This document shows positions 1 through 8,811 of a stretch of 64,000 bases of DNA, in pieces. The position numbers and the translations under genes were made by a program. The notes below the pieces were generated by a model. It ran no database searches and was not told where the DNA came from. It saw only the letters and a program-made list of their open reading frames with translations. This stretch comes from Streptomyces sp. NBC_01264 (GTDB lineage: Bacteria; Actinomycetota; Actinomycetes; Streptomycetales; Streptomycetaceae): assembly GCF_026340675.1 (NCBI RefSeq), contig NZ_JAPEOX010000001.1, positions 6,076,001 to 6,140,000 on the forward strand. Reading direction: 5' to 3'. Within the stretch, counting starts at the first letter, position 1. Each line of letters starts with the position of its first letter.

Positions 1-1
1 C

Positions 2-1609
2 GACGTCGCGCGCGTCGAGGACCGGACCTTCATCTGCTCCGAGAAGGAGGAGGACGCGGGCCCGACCAACCACTGGAAGGCCCCTTCCGAGATGAAGGAG
101 CTGTTCGCGGGCAAGGGCGAGGAAGGCGGCATCTTCCGCGGCTCCATGAAGGGCCGCACGATGTACGTCGTCCCCTTCTGCATGGGCCCCCTCGGCTCGG
201 AGCTCTCCGCCATCGGCGTCGAGATCACCGACTCCGCCTACGTCGCGGTCGCCATGCGCACCATGACCCGGATGGGCCAGGCCGTCCTCGACGAGCTCGG
301 CACCGACGGGTTCTTCGTCAAGGCCGTCCACACCCTCGGCGCCCCGCTCGCCGAGGGCCAGGACGACGTGCCGTGGCCGTGCAACACCACCAAGTACATC
401 TCGCACTTCCCCGAGACCCGCGAGATCTGGTCCTACGGCTCGGGCTACGGCGGCAACGCCCTGCTCGGCAAGAAGTGCTACGCCCTGCGCATCGCGTCCG
501 TCATGGCCCGCGACGAGGGCTGGCTCGCCGAGCACATGCTCATCCTCAAGCTCACCCCGCCGGCCGGCGAGAGCAAGTACATCGCCGCCGCGTTCCCGAG
601 CGCCTGCGGCAAGACCAACCTGGCGATGCTGGAGCCCACCATCCCGGGCTGGACCGTCGAGACCGTCGGTGACGACATCGCCTGGATGCGCTTCGGCGAG
701 GACGGCCGTCTCTACGCGATCAACCCCGAGGCCGGCTTCTTCGGCGTCGCCCCCGGCACCGGCGAGCACACCAACGCCAACGCCATGAAGACCATGTACG
801 CGAACACCGTCTTCACCAACGTCGCGCTCACCCCGGACGGCTCCGACGTCTGGTGGGAGGGCATGACCGAAGAGGCGCCCGCGCACCTGATCGACTGGAA
901 GGGCAACGCCTGGACCCCGGAGTCCGACACCCCGGCGGCCCACCCCAACGCCCGCTTCGCCGTCCCCGCCTCGCAGTGCCCGACGATCGCCGCCGAGTGG
1001 GAGGACCCCAAGGGCGTCCCGATCTCCGCGATCCTCTTCGGCGGCCGCCGCGCCTCCGCCGTGCCGCTGGTCACCGAGTCCTTCGACTGGAACCACGGCG
1101 TCTTCATCGGCTCGAACATCGCCTCCGAGAAGACCGCCGCCGCCGAGGGCAAGGTCGGCGAGCTGCGCCGCGACCCCTTCGCCATGCTGCCGTTCTGCGG
1201 CTACAACATGGGCGACTACATGGGCCACTGGGTCGACGTCGCCAAGGACAAGGACCAGTCCAAGCTCCCGAAGATCTACTACGTGAACTGGTTCCGCAAG
1301 AACGACGCGGGCAAGTTCGTGTGGCCCGGCTTCGGCGAGAACAGCCGCGTCCTGAAGTGGATCGTCGAGCGCCTCGACGGGACCGCCGAGGGCGTGGAGA
1401 CCCCGATCGGCGTCCTGCCGACCGTCGCCTCCCTGGACACCGACGGCCTGGACCTGCCCGCCGCCGACCTGGAGTTCCTCCTCGCGGTCGACAAGGAGGT
1501 CTGGCGCGACGAGGCCTCGCTGGTCCCGGCGCACCTGAACACCTACGGTGACCACACGCCGAAGGAGCTGTGGGACCAGTACGAGGCGCTCGTCGAGCGC
1601 CTGGGCTGA
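2..1609 (+). CDS. pckG: Phosphoenolpyruvate carboxykinase (GTP), 5' end cut by the window
   Basis: Converts oxaloacetate and GTP to phosphoenolpyruvate, GDP and CO2 in the cytoplasm, the entry step of gluconeogenesis. The reading frame is open from base 2, so the coding part is longer than an ATG-initiated ORF at 92 would suggest. Upstream residues include the family block VARVEDRTF. The GTP-class P-loop ACGKTN lies at 602-619, and the WFRKN block and an intact C-terminus follow. About 535 residues are visible; GTP-type enzymes usually have about 600, so roughly 70 N-terminal residues are missing because of the window edge and not through decay. Transcription probably stops at the hairpin just downstream. 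Confidence 0.97.
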   Translation, partial: DVARVEDRTFICSEKEEDAGPTNHWKAPSEMKELFAGKGEEGGIFRGSMKGRTMYVVPFCMGPLGSELSAIGVEITDSAYVAVAMRTMTRMGQAVLDELGTDGFFVKAVHTLGAPLAEGQDDVPWPCNTTKYISHFPETREIWSYGSGYGGNALLGKKCYALRIASVMARDEGWLAEHMLILKLTPPAGESKYIAAAFPSACGKTNLAMLEPTIPGWTVETVGDDIAWMRFGEDGRLYAINPEAGFFGVAPGTGEHTNANAMKTMYANTVFTNVALTPDGSDVWWEGMTEEAPAHLIDWKGNAWTPESDTPAAHPNARFAVPASQCPTIAAEWEDPKGVPISAILFGGRRASAVPLVTESFDWNHGVFIGSNIASEKTAAAEGKVGELRRDPFAMLPFCGYNMGDYMGHWVDVAKDKDQSKLPKIYYVNWFRKNDAGKFVWPGFGENSRVLKWIVERLDGTAEGVETPIGVLPTVASLDTDGLDLPAADLEFLLAVDKEVWRDEASLVPAHLNTYGDHTPKELWDQYEALVERLG

Positions 1610-1620
1610 TCCCCTCGCCC

Positions 1621-1668
1621 CTCCCCGTGCCCCTCCCCGTGCCCCTCCCCGTGCCCCTCCCCGTGCCG
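1621..1668. repeat. Four tandem copies of a 12-bp C-rich unit
   Basis: The unit CTCCCCGTGCCC occurs four times head to tail (the last copy differs at its end), directly after the pckG stop codon. It runs straight into a hairpin. It is probably a slippage-prone stretch of the 3' untranslated region; no protein is suggested. Confidence 0.85.
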
Positions 1669-1679
1669 GTTCCCGGCAC
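1663..1679 (+). terminator. Hairpin after pckG
   Basis: GTGCCGG and CCGGCAC form a 7-bp stem around a 3-base loop, 54 bases after the pckG stop. There is no T-run, as is common for Streptomyces terminators, so assignment as a terminator rests on position and stem. Confidence 0.55.
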
Positions 1680-1739
1680 GACCCCTGAACCCCTGTGGCC
1701 GGCTGTCCCCGGCCTCGGGCTGACGCGGGATTCCCCGAC

Positions 1740-2345
1740 CTAGGGTTCCCTGCGGCCTTCCAAATAGGTCGTGTGCGTCTGCTGACGGCGGGCTTCCGTT
1801 TCACGGAGGTCCGCCGTCATGCGTTCCGCCTCCTCCCGCAGCAGCGTCAGCTGCCGCTCCAGGTGGCGCTCGGGCGATTCACCGCCCGGCGTGAGCCGGG
1901 TCCACCAGCGGGTCCGGTTGTAGGTGTCCACGCACTCCGGCACGTCCGTGCGGATGGCCCGGGTCAGCGCGTGCACCGCCTCCGGGTCGGCGGCCAGGAC
2001 CCCCGCCACCCAGCCCGGCTCCAGCATCGCCGCGTACAGCTCCAGCAGCCCGGTCAGTACCTCGGCGGGCTCCGACGGCAGGTCCACCTCGCCGACGTAC
2101 TCCTGGAGCCGCGTGAAGTCCTCCCGTACGAAGCCCAGTTGCTCGGCGGGCTCCGGCGGTACCGGTGGCGCCGGCACTTCCGGCGGGGCGACGAGCGCGC
2201 CCGCCCCGTACAGCCCGGCGACCACCACCGGCCAGTACGTGCCGGCCACCCCGGTGAGGGTCAGGCCCACGCCGACGACCCCGCAGGCGCTGCCGGCCAG
2301 GTTCTTCTTCGACTCCAGGAACCGCAGGACCCTACTGGTAGCCAC
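1740..2345 (-). CDS. Small membrane protein, last gene of the TelA-VWA operon
   Basis: 201 residues, GTG start at 2345, overlapping the end of the VWA gene by 14 bases, so probably translationally coupled. Residues about 17-50 are hydrophobic and Gly/Val-rich, fitting two short membrane segments. The rest is soluble and acidic, with a Glu/Arg-rich helical tail. I do not recognise a family. Its conserved-looking position after SBP, TelA and VWA genes suggests that it anchors or partners that complex at the membrane; this is inference. Confidence 0.8.
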   Translation of the reverse strand: MATSRVLRFLESKKNLAGSACGVVGVGLTLTGVAGTYWPVVVAGLYGAGALVAPPEVPAPPVPPEPAEQLGFVREDFTRLQEYVGEVDLPSEPAEVLTGLLELYAAMLEPGWVAGVLAADPEAVHALTRAIRTDVPECVDTYNRTRWWTRLTPGGESPERHLERQLTLLREEAERMTADLRETEARRQQTHTTYLEGRREP

Positions 2346-3960
2346 GGATCTCCTCGAAGGCTCCGTCCAGCGAACCGTTGCCCTCGGTGGCGTCGAAGAG
2401 CCGCCCGCCGGTCAGTTCGGTGATGTGGGCGAGTTCCTTGCGGTCCGAGTCGCCGAACAGCACCGCGAAGACCGGGGTGTGCTTCTGCGTCTCGGGCAGT
2501 CCCGCGTAGAAGGCGTCGAACTGCTTGGCCCCGGCGCCCGCGGTGTTCTCGCCGTCCGTCATCAGTACGATCGAGGTGAACGCGTCCGCGTTGCCCTTGC
2601 CGAGCTGCTGGTACGCCGCCTGCAGACTGCTGTAGATGGCCGTTCCGCCGTCCGGCTGCAGCGACTTCACGTCCGCGCGGATCGCGTCCAGGGCCGGTCC
2701 GGGGTTGCCCGGTTCGACCGTGTGCGTCAGGACCTTCTTCACCTTGTCGCCGAAGGGCAGCAGCGTGACCTCCTCGCGGTCCCGGAACCGCTCTCCGGTA
2801 CCCGAACTCCCCGTCCCCGTCAGGTCGGTGAGCGCCGACTTCAGCCGGCCGATCCGGTCCTCGTCCGCCATCGAGCCCGAGGTGTCCAGTACGTACACCG
2901 TGCGCGAGGGGCGGCGCAGCTCGTTCTCGTAGCTGGCGAGCAGTCCGTCCGCCACCGAGCGGGTGCCCGGGAAGGGGAGCTCGCGGCGCTTGTCCGGGCT
3001 CAGCCCGGCCGCCGGGGTCACCCCGGCCGCCACGGGCCGCCGGAAGGTCGTCTCGGTGATCGTCTTCTGCGCCTCGGCGCCGCTCAGGTACTCGGTCAGC
3101 GCGCGCCCCGACTCGCGGGCCCCGGCCGGGGCCGAGGTCAGCAGGGTCAGCGGGTAGTGGGCCGTGACCACGCCGTCGACCGGCCGGATCACCGTCAGGT
3201 TCGTCTTCGCGTCCCGGTTCATGGACAGCAGCACCGACTCGTAGTTCACCAGCGCGTCCACGTCCCCGCGCTGGGTGTAGGCCGCGGCCAGCCAGCCCGA
3301 GGAGCCCGAGGTCAGCTTCTGCCCGGTGAAGAACCCCTTCAGCATCGGCTGGGCCTTCGCCACGTCCGCGTCCGTCAGCGCCGCCTGTGCGCCCGAGAGC
3401 CCGGAGGCCACCGAGATCAGGGCGGAGAAACCGGAGTTGGAACGCACCGGGTCGGTCATCCCGTACGTCAGCTTCCCGGCGGCCACGGCCTCGTGGACCG
3501 CCGACCAGGTCACCGACTCGGGCTTCCAGCCCAGCCGGGCCAGCGCCTCGGGCTTCACACCGAGGGCGACCGGTGAGGACATCACCGGGGTCTCGCTCGA
3601 CAGCTTGCCCGCGGCCTCGGGCCGCAGCCGCAGGTAGTCGTTGGAGGACAGCCAGATGGCGTCGTACTTGCCGTCCGCCTTGCCGGAGGCGATCTGCTCG
3701 ACCGCGTCGAGGGTCCCCGACATGGTCAGCTCCACGCCGACCCCGGTGGCGGTCTTCGCCGCCTTCAGCACCGCGTCCATGTCGGACAGCTCGCTGGAGG
3801 CCAGGACCCGCAGCTTGCCCTCCTGGTACGCGGTCTGCTTCGGCTTCGGGTGGTCGGAGTCCTCCGTGCACGCGCTCGCCCCGAGCAGGGCGGCGGCGAG
3901 CGCCACCGCCGCGGCGAGCCGTCTGCGCAGCACGGCGCCGTGGATGCTCATGCCGTTCAT
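2332..3960 (-). CDS. Lipoprotein with solute-binding and VWA domains
   Basis: 542 residues. The ATG at 3960 overlaps the TelA stop codon (ATGA). The N-terminus is a lipoprotein signal with lipobox GASAC, so the protein is probably exported and lipid-anchored. Residues about 45-320 form a periplasmic-binding-protein-like domain with the motif TDPVRSNSG, which the SBP encoded at 5158-6264 matches as TDPTTSNSG. The C-terminal part is a von Willebrand A domain with a complete MIDAS start (DTSGSM) and the later MTDGEN segment, so it should bind a metal ion and a protein ligand. The fusion of a substrate-binding domain to VWA is a known but uncharacterised architecture in actinobacteria. The ligand is unknown. 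Confidence 0.9.
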   Translation of the reverse strand: MNGMSIHGAVLRRRLAAAVALAAALLGASACTEDSDHPKPKQTAYQEGKLRVLASSELSDMDAVLKAAKTATGVGVELTMSGTLDAVEQIASGKADGKYDAIWLSSNDYLRLRPEAAGKLSSETPVMSSPVALGVKPEALARLGWKPESVTWSAVHEAVAAGKLTYGMTDPVRSNSGFSALISVASGLSGAQAALTDADVAKAQPMLKGFFTGQKLTSGSSGWLAAAYTQRGDVDALVNYESVLLSMNRDAKTNLTVIRPVDGVVTAHYPLTLLTSAPAGARESGRALTEYLSGAEAQKTITETTFRRPVAAGVTPAAGLSPDKRRELPFPGTRSVADGLLASYENELRRPSRTVYVLDTSGSMADEDRIGRLKSALTDLTGTGSSGTGERFRDREEVTLLPFGDKVKKVLTHTVEPGNPGPALDAIRADVKSLQPDGGTAIYSSLQAAYQQLGKGNADAFTSIVLMTDGENTAGAGAKQFDAFYAGLPETQKHTPVFAVLFGDSDRKELAHITELTGGRLFDATEGNGSLDGAFEEIRGYQ

Positions 3961-5141
3961 CGGGTGTCGCCGCCTTCCAGGGCGCTGGTGGTGCGGGTGC
4001 GCGCCAGGTACGCGGAGGCGTGCTGGAGTTCGCCGGTGAGGGACTCCACGGTGGCGGCCATGTTCTCGGTGGCCTGCACCTTGAAGGTGTCGATGGTGTC
4101 GAGCGTCTTGTAGATCTGGGCGAAGGCCGTCCGCAGCGTCTCCGCGCCGACGGCCGGGTCGGCGGCGATCCGCTGGATCTCCCCGCTCTGCGTGGACAGC
4201 ATCTCCGCGTTGCCGCGGATCAGGCCCTCGGTGGTGTCGCGCAGGGTGTTGATCTGCTTGATCACCTCGCCCTGGGTGTTCAGGGCCTGCGCCAGCATCA
4301 CGGCGATCCGCAGCGCGGACACCGTGGTGGTCGCGGCCCGGTCGACGCCCTTGATCAGCTCTTCGTTGTTGCGGCGGACCACGTCCATCGCCAGGTAGCC
4401 CTGGGCGCAGACGGCCAGCTGGGTCAGCAGGTCCTGGTGCTTCTGCCGTACGGGGAAGAGCACGTCCACGCGCAGCGCATCGGCCTGCTGGGGGTCGCTC
4501 TGTCCGGCGATCCGCTGCTCGACGGCCGCGTCCAGGGCCTCGGTGAGCACCGCGTACTCCTGGAGCTTGCCCATGGTCTCCCACAGGCGGGCCCGCTCGG
4601 TGTGCAGGGCGGCGTTGTCGCGGCGCAGCTCGTCCTGGCCGCCGCGCAGCGCGCCGACGATCCGGTTGAGGGTGGTCTGCGAGGAAGCGTACTTGGCCAG
4701 GTGGTCGCGGAACTTGTTGCCGCCGGGCAGCTTGGAGAGCAGCTTGCGCACGCCCTTGGTGGAGCTGTCGCTCGGGTCCAAGTCCTCCACCGTGCGGCGC
4801 AGTTCGACCAGCGACCCCGCGACGCGGGCCTGGGCGTCGCCGCCGCCGTCCGTGCCGAGGGAGCGTACGGCCCGCTCCAGCATGCGGTTGGACTGCTGGG
4901 CGGCGCCGCGGATGTCGGCGGAGCCGAGCCCGGTGATCTCCCCGATGCGGGTCGCGAACTCGGGGGAGAGGCTGTCGATGCCGGCCAGCGAGCCGACGTA
5001 CTCCCCGGCCCGGCGGGCCATCTCCTCGCGCACCCCGTCCTGGAGCGGTACCAGGCCGGAGGCCTGCTCCCGCTTGACGGGTGCGACGGGCTCGGGGGCG
5101 GTGAGGACGAGCGGGCTGTCTTCAGGTGGTGTCAATGTCAT
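3957..5141 (-). CDS. TelA-like toxic anion resistance protein
   Basis: 394 residues, mostly long helices with heptad-like spacing. This fits the TelA/KlaA family, named for tellurite resistance of plasmid origin and since linked to stress responses to toxic anions, phage and antimicrobials. Conserved blocks seen include ITGLGSADIRGAAQQSNRM near residue 70 and the central helical region around VLFPVRQKHQDLLTQLAV. It is cytoplasmic, with no signal or membrane segment. It sits between an SBP gene (16-bp gap upstream) and a VWA lipoprotein gene (4-bp overlap downstream). TerB/TerC/TerD genes are not present nearby, so classic tellurite resistance should not be assumed. Confidence 0.9.
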   Translation of the reverse strand: MTLTPPEDSPLVLTAPEPVAPVKREQASGLVPLQDGVREEMARRAGEYVGSLAGIDSLSPEFATRIGEITGLGSADIRGAAQQSNRMLERAVRSLGTDGGGDAQARVAGSLVELRRTVEDLDPSDSSTKGVRKLLSKLPGGNKFRDHLAKYASSQTTLNRIVGALRGGQDELRRDNAALHTERARLWETMGKLQEYAVLTEALDAAVEQRIAGQSDPQQADALRVDVLFPVRQKHQDLLTQLAVCAQGYLAMDVVRRNNEELIKGVDRAATTTVSALRIAVMLAQALNTQGEVIKQINTLRDTTEGLIRGNAEMLSTQSGEIQRIAADPAVGAETLRTAFAQIYKTLDTIDTFKVQATENMAATVESLTGELQHASAYLARTRTTSALEGGDTR

Positions 5142-5157
5142 GGTGTTCAGTTCCCCC

Positions 5158-6264
5158 CTATCCCTTGGAGCGCGCGGCCAGCGCCATCAGGACCTTGACG
5201 GTCGGTGCGCCGACCTGACGGAGGCCGGTGAGCCCCGAGTTGAGGTACGCGGTGTGCGGCGCGGTGGCGGTGTTGAACTCGGCCACCCCCTCCGTCGGCC
5301 GGAACCCGTGGCGGACCACGAGCGAGCGCAGCTTCGGGTCGGTGGCCAGCAGGGTGCCGAGCTCCGCGGCCTTCTCGCTGATCGGTACGAAGGTGTGCGG
5401 GGAGTTGACGGTGGTGTCGGGGTAGAGCACCACCATGTCGCCCGGATCCTGCTTCTGCTGGAGCAGGCTGGCCACCTGGGACTCGTAGGCGAGGATGAGC
5501 GGTTCGCCGCTGCCGCTGATGAAGGCGCGGAAGGGGCCGTCCGTGCTCTGTTCCATGGAGCCCTGGACGGAGATCAGCTTCTTCATCAGCGGCGCGGTCC
5601 GGTTGATGCCGACGTCGTCGGAGACGACGGTCAGGCCGTTGGCGACGTTCGAGGTGGTGGCCAGGAAGAGCGCGCCCGAGTTGGAGGTGGTGGGGTCGGT
5701 GGTCTTGATGAACACCGTGCCGGCCAGCTCGGGGTACTCGCTGGTCCCGCCCTGGAGCTGCTGCCAGGTCTTGTCCTCGGCGGCGGCCTTCAGGAAGGGG
5801 TCGAGGAGGAGGGTGCCGGAGTTCTTGCCGGACATCTTCGCGAGGCCGTGGGCGGACAGCACCTTGGCCGCGTTGCCCCGGGCGATGACGACGAGCGGGG
5901 AGAAGAAGGGCTTGGCGTTCTGTGCACCCTTCACCCCGGCCTTCTCCTCGATCTCCGCGGCCGGTTCATTGCTGCTGGGGAAGGCGAAATCGAAGTCCCT
6001 CAGGGCGAGTTGGTTCATCGCCCAGGAACCTGAGGTTTCGGTCTTCACGGTGAAGCCCTTGTCAGCAAGGGCCTTGACGACGTCGGGGTCGCGGAAGAAC
6101 TCGGACTTCTCCGAACCGATGACGCCATGCACGGTCTTCGTTGCCGTGCCCTCCGGCTTCTTTCCTCCGATGGCGATGACGGCTATCACGCCGCCGACCA
6201 GGAGGATCGCCAGGGCGATTCCTAGGATGCGTCTCACGGGTGCAGAGTGCTCGCGGAAGCCCAC
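5158..6264 (-). CDS. Membrane-anchored substrate-binding protein, first gene of the TelA operon
   Basis: 368 residues from a GTG at 6264. A second GTG at 6237 gives a protein that starts at the conserved MRRILG-type sequence and is equally likely. One N-terminal hydrophobic segment (ILGIALAILLVGGVIAVIAI) lacks a lipobox Cys, so it is probably a signal anchor. The remainder is a PBP-like fold with GSWAMNQLALRDFDFAFPSS and TDPTTSNSG; the second motif recurs in the VWA lipoprotein two genes downstream. No ABC permease or ATPase gene is near, so the domain probably senses or binds rather than delivering to a transporter. Confidence 0.85.
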   Translation of the reverse strand: MGFREHSAPVRRILGIALAILLVGGVIAVIAIGGKKPEGTATKTVHGVIGSEKSEFFRDPDVVKALADKGFTVKTETSGSWAMNQLALRDFDFAFPSSNEPAAEIEEKAGVKGAQNAKPFFSPLVVIARGNAAKVLSAHGLAKMSGKNSGTLLLDPFLKAAAEDKTWQQLQGGTSEYPELAGTVFIKTTDPTTSNSGALFLATTSNVANGLTVVSDDVGINRTAPLMKKLISVQGSMEQSTDGPFRAFISGSGEPLILAYESQVASLLQQKQDPGDMVVLYPDTTVNSPHTFVPISEKAAELGTLLATDPKLRSLVVRHGFRPTEGVAEFNTATAPHTAYLNSGLTGLRQVGAPTVKVLMALAARSKG

Positions 6265-6374
6265 ATTCCGCGCGCAGTTGAGTGAACGCCAGGTGACGAG
6301 GCGGTCCCACTTCGAAATGCTGTGTGGGCCCGTGAGTGCTGGTGACCGGGGCGGGCGCCCGGGAGGATCGTGCC

Positions 6375-6827
6375 ATGGGCGTGAGCGCGTTGAAGTGGCA
6401 GGGCTGGCTGGTCGCCCTGGTGTTCGTGGCGGGACTGCTGGTCTTCGCCCCGTTGGGGCTGTACGTCTGGGCGGGCGGCGCTCCCGCCGCGCGGCCGGCG
6501 GGGGCGGCGCGGGCCGACGTACGGATCACCGGTTGCCGGATCGATCCGGCGAGCCGGCGGGTGGTGGCCTCGGTCGAGGCGGTCAACGGCTTCCCGGAGC
6601 CGGGGGCTTACGTGGTCACGGTGGAGTTCCGCGAGCCACCTCCGGCAGCCCGTGGCCCCCAGGTCCTGGTCAAGATCCCGGGTGTCGGCCCGGCCGCGAC
6701 GGAGCGGGCCGAGGTGGTCGGGCCGGTCTGGCCCCCGGCTGCGACCCCTTGGTGCGGCGTCGCGGCTGCGGAGTTCGCCCCGGACCCCACGCCTCAAACG
6801 CCGGCGAGGCTGGATGATGCCGCGTAG
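6375..6827 (+). CDS. Membrane-anchored hypothetical protein ending inside a dispersed repeat
   Basis: 150 residues from the ATG at 6375, which has a GGGAGGA ribosome site 7 bases upstream. One membrane segment (WLVALVFVAGLLVFAPLGLYVW) is followed by an extracytoplasmic beta-rich domain of about 90 residues. It resembles small Streptomyces exported proteins of unknown role. The last dozen or so residues (PTPQTPARLDDAA) are encoded by the first arm of a dispersed Streptomyces repeat, so the native C-terminus has been replaced or extended by the repeat. It is divergent from the TelA operon. Confidence 0.75.
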   Translation: MGVSALKWQGWLVALVFVAGLLVFAPLGLYVWAGGAPAARPAGAARADVRITGCRIDPASRRVVASVEAVNGFPEPGAYVVTVEFREPPPAARGPQVLVKIPGVGPAATERAEVVGPVWPPAATPWCGVAAAEFAPDPTPQTPARLDDAA

Positions 6828-6887
6828 CCGCATTCTCAGCCCGTCCGGCGTTTGAGGACCGGGGTCCGGGGCGGAGCCCCGGGGAAC
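6792..6887. repeat. Dispersed Streptomyces intergenic repeat, inverted arms
   Basis: The arm at 6792-6813 contains CCTCAAACGCCGGCGAGG and the arm at 6837-6857 ends in CCGGCGTTTGAGG, in opposite orientation. They are followed by a GC-rich hairpin (GGGGTCCGG..GGAGCCCC). The same core is found at 13783-13882 and 56061-56082. Such elements are common between Streptomyces genes and can act as transcription stops. Confidence 0.8.
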
Positions 6888-7057
6888 GGGCGAAGGGCGG
6901 GTAGGGGACAAGCCCCGCAGGGCCCGGCCCACGGGGCCGGGGAGGCGCGGCCGCAGGCCCGCCGGGAAGCTCCGGCCGCGGCCGAGGGGGGTGCACGTTC
7001 AAGCCCCGCAGGGCATGGCGCCCGGTCCGGAGCCTCCGCGGCCCCGGACCGGGGCCG

Positions 7058-7456
7058 TCAGTGGGCGCCGACGAGGTCGAGCGCGGCGGCGTGCGCGTCC
7101 ATCCGCTCGGCGGCGAGGATCGCGACCGTGGTGTCGGCGCGCGAGGCGGCGACGAGCAGGGCGCGGGCGGCGAGGTCGTGGGCACGCTGGTGCAGCGAGG
7201 CGGTGGCCCCGGCGTCGGACTCCCGGCCGGGTCGGCGGGCCGCACGGGCGGGCTCGGACCCGCGCAACCGGGTCACCTGGGCGGCGACGACGGCGGCGGC
7301 CTCGTCGAGGCTGAGCTCGTCGGTCACGGCGAGCAGCGCGGCGAGATGCCCGGCGAGCTGGATGTCCAGGGCCTCGGCGCGGCTGCTGCGGGGGTAGTCG
7401 CCGCGGTGGACGCCTATGCGGGGGTCGACCGCCTTGGTGCGAATCGGCTCGTACAT
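7058..7456 (-). CDS. Conserved hypothetical small helical protein
   Basis: 132 residues, ATG at 7456 with a near-ideal AGGAGG site. The sequence is Ala-rich and predicted mostly helical, with a conserved-looking YPRSSRAEALDIQLAGHLAALL segment near residues 20-42. No signal or membrane segment is visible. I do not recognise the family. The upstream region (about 7480-7540) is unusually AT-rich for the window and probably holds its promoter. Confidence 0.75.
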   Translation of the reverse strand: MYEPIRTKAVDPRIGVHRGDYPRSSRAEALDIQLAGHLAALLAVTDELSLDEAAAVVAAQVTRLRGSEPARAARRPGRESDAGATASLHQRAHDLAARALLVAASRADTTVAILAAERMDAHAAALDLVGAH

Positions 7457-7647
7457 GGGGGCCTCCTGCGTGGTCAGGAGACCATCCTACATTGGATTAG
7501 TTCTAAAGTTGAGCTGAATCTTGATTCCGGGCGTCGGCTTGAATGCGACTTGTCGTCCCCGTGAGTAACGTTCAACCTTCTACTTTCGGTGCACGTATGT
7601 GCGGAAGTGCGTGCAGGTTGACGGTATGGGTATTCGGGGTGGGCGCG

Positions 7648-8811
7648 ATGGCTGGGGCCGTGGACGTGTCAGGTGTGTCGAGCGTGTCGGACATATCGGG
7701 CGTAGAGGCTGTGGTGCGGAGCGATGCGGCGCTCCTGGAGGAGGACCTGGCGGCCTTCCTGGCCTCCCTGGTCACCCCGCCCGCGCCCGAATCGGTCTAC
7801 GAGGCGGCGCTGGCGCGTTCCCTGTACGGGCCGGTCGCCGACGCCGTCGGCTCGAAGGTGGGCCAGGAGGCCCTGGCGCCGGCCGCGGGAGCGCCCGCGT
7901 GCCGGGCCCCGCTGCGGCCCTCGATGGTGTTCTGGGCCTACCGCAACTACCGGGGCTTCCCCGACGAGGCGGGCGAGGCCGCCGAGGACCTGGCCGCCGT
8001 CCGCCGCGCGGCGGTGGCCGTGCGCGTGCTGCTGAAGGCCGCGGTCGCCCTCGACGACATCCAGGACGGGAGCGGCGTCCGCTACGGCGAGGCCGCCCTC
8101 CACGTCACCCACGGCGTCCCGCTCGCCCTCAACACGGGCTCCCTGCTGATCGCCGCGGCGCTGGAGCACGCGGCCGACCCGGCCGTCGTACGGAGCCTGC
8201 TGCAGTCCGTCGGCCGGGGCTTCACGGGCCAGGCCGTCGACGTCTCCACGCGCACCGCGCTCACCCGCGCGCAGCTGCTGGCCGCGCCCCTCGGCGAGCG
8301 GGTGGCCTTCTGGGAGTCGATGGCCGCCCTCAAGACGGGCACGCTGTTCCGGATGCCGCTGGACGCGGCCCTGGCGGCCCTGGGCGTCGTGGAGGACGAG
8401 CGGCGGGTCCTCGACGAGGCGATGCGCGACCTCGGACTGGCCAGCCAGCTGTTCAACGACCTGACCGACTTCGTGCCCGGGTTCGGCGGCCGGGGCACCC
8501 ACGAGGACTACGGCCAGTTGAGCAACCGCGTCTTCCTCGAACTGCTCGACTCCGCGCCCGCCGGCCGACGCGCGTCGGGGGAGCTCGTGGGGGCAGGGCT
8601 CAAGGAGTTCGTGCTCGGCCATCCGGAGCTGCGGGCGACGCTGCTGCGCCTCGCGGCGCAGGCGGTGGAGCTGAAGCGCTCGGCGATGGAGGCGGTGCGC
8701 GGGGTGTGCCGCGGCGAGCGGAGTGCGCGGTACTTCGAGGTGACGATCGAACGCAAGGGCCACCTCGTCGACCGGCTGCACACGACGCTCCAGAAGGGTG
8801 AGGACGCATGA
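7648..8811 (+). CDS. Polyprenyl synthase family protein with altered second Asp motif
   Basis: 387 residues from the ATG at 7648 (GGGG-rich weak ribosome site; an in-frame ATG at 7597 is possible). The family joins isoprenyl diphosphates head to tail. The first Asp-rich motif DDIQD is intact at residues 136-140, and the KTGTLF block is present. The second motif reads NDLTD at about 270-274 instead of DDxxD, and the Arg pair that normally follows the first motif is replaced by VRYGEAALH. The active site is therefore divergent and the product cannot be predicted. The stop overlaps the start of a heme oxygenase-like gene (ATGA), which implies linked function. Confidence 0.85.
   Translation: MAGAVDVSGVSSVSDISGVEAVVRSDAALLEEDLAAFLASLVTPPAPESVYEAALARSLYGPVADAVGSKVGQEALAPAAGAPACRAPLRPSMVFWAYRNYRGFPDEAGEAAEDLAAVRRAAVAVRVLLKAAVALDDIQDGSGVRYGEAALHVTHGVPLALNTGSLLIAAALEHAADPAVVRSLLQSVGRGFTGQAVDVSTRTALTRAQLLAAPLGERVAFWESMAALKTGTLFRMPLDAALAALGVVEDERRVLDEAMRDLGLASQLFNDLTDFVPGFGGRGTHEDYGQLSNRVFLELLDSAPAGRRASGELVGAGLKEFVLGHPELRATLLRLAAQAVELKRSAMEAVRGVCRGERSARYFEVTIERKGHLVDRLHTTLQKGEDA

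Noticed and set aside
3387..5198. Long forward open frame opposite the VWA and TelA genes
   Set aside because: Composition-driven antisense frame (Arg/Pro/Val-rich), no ribosome site and no domain; the reverse-strand proteins have clear families.
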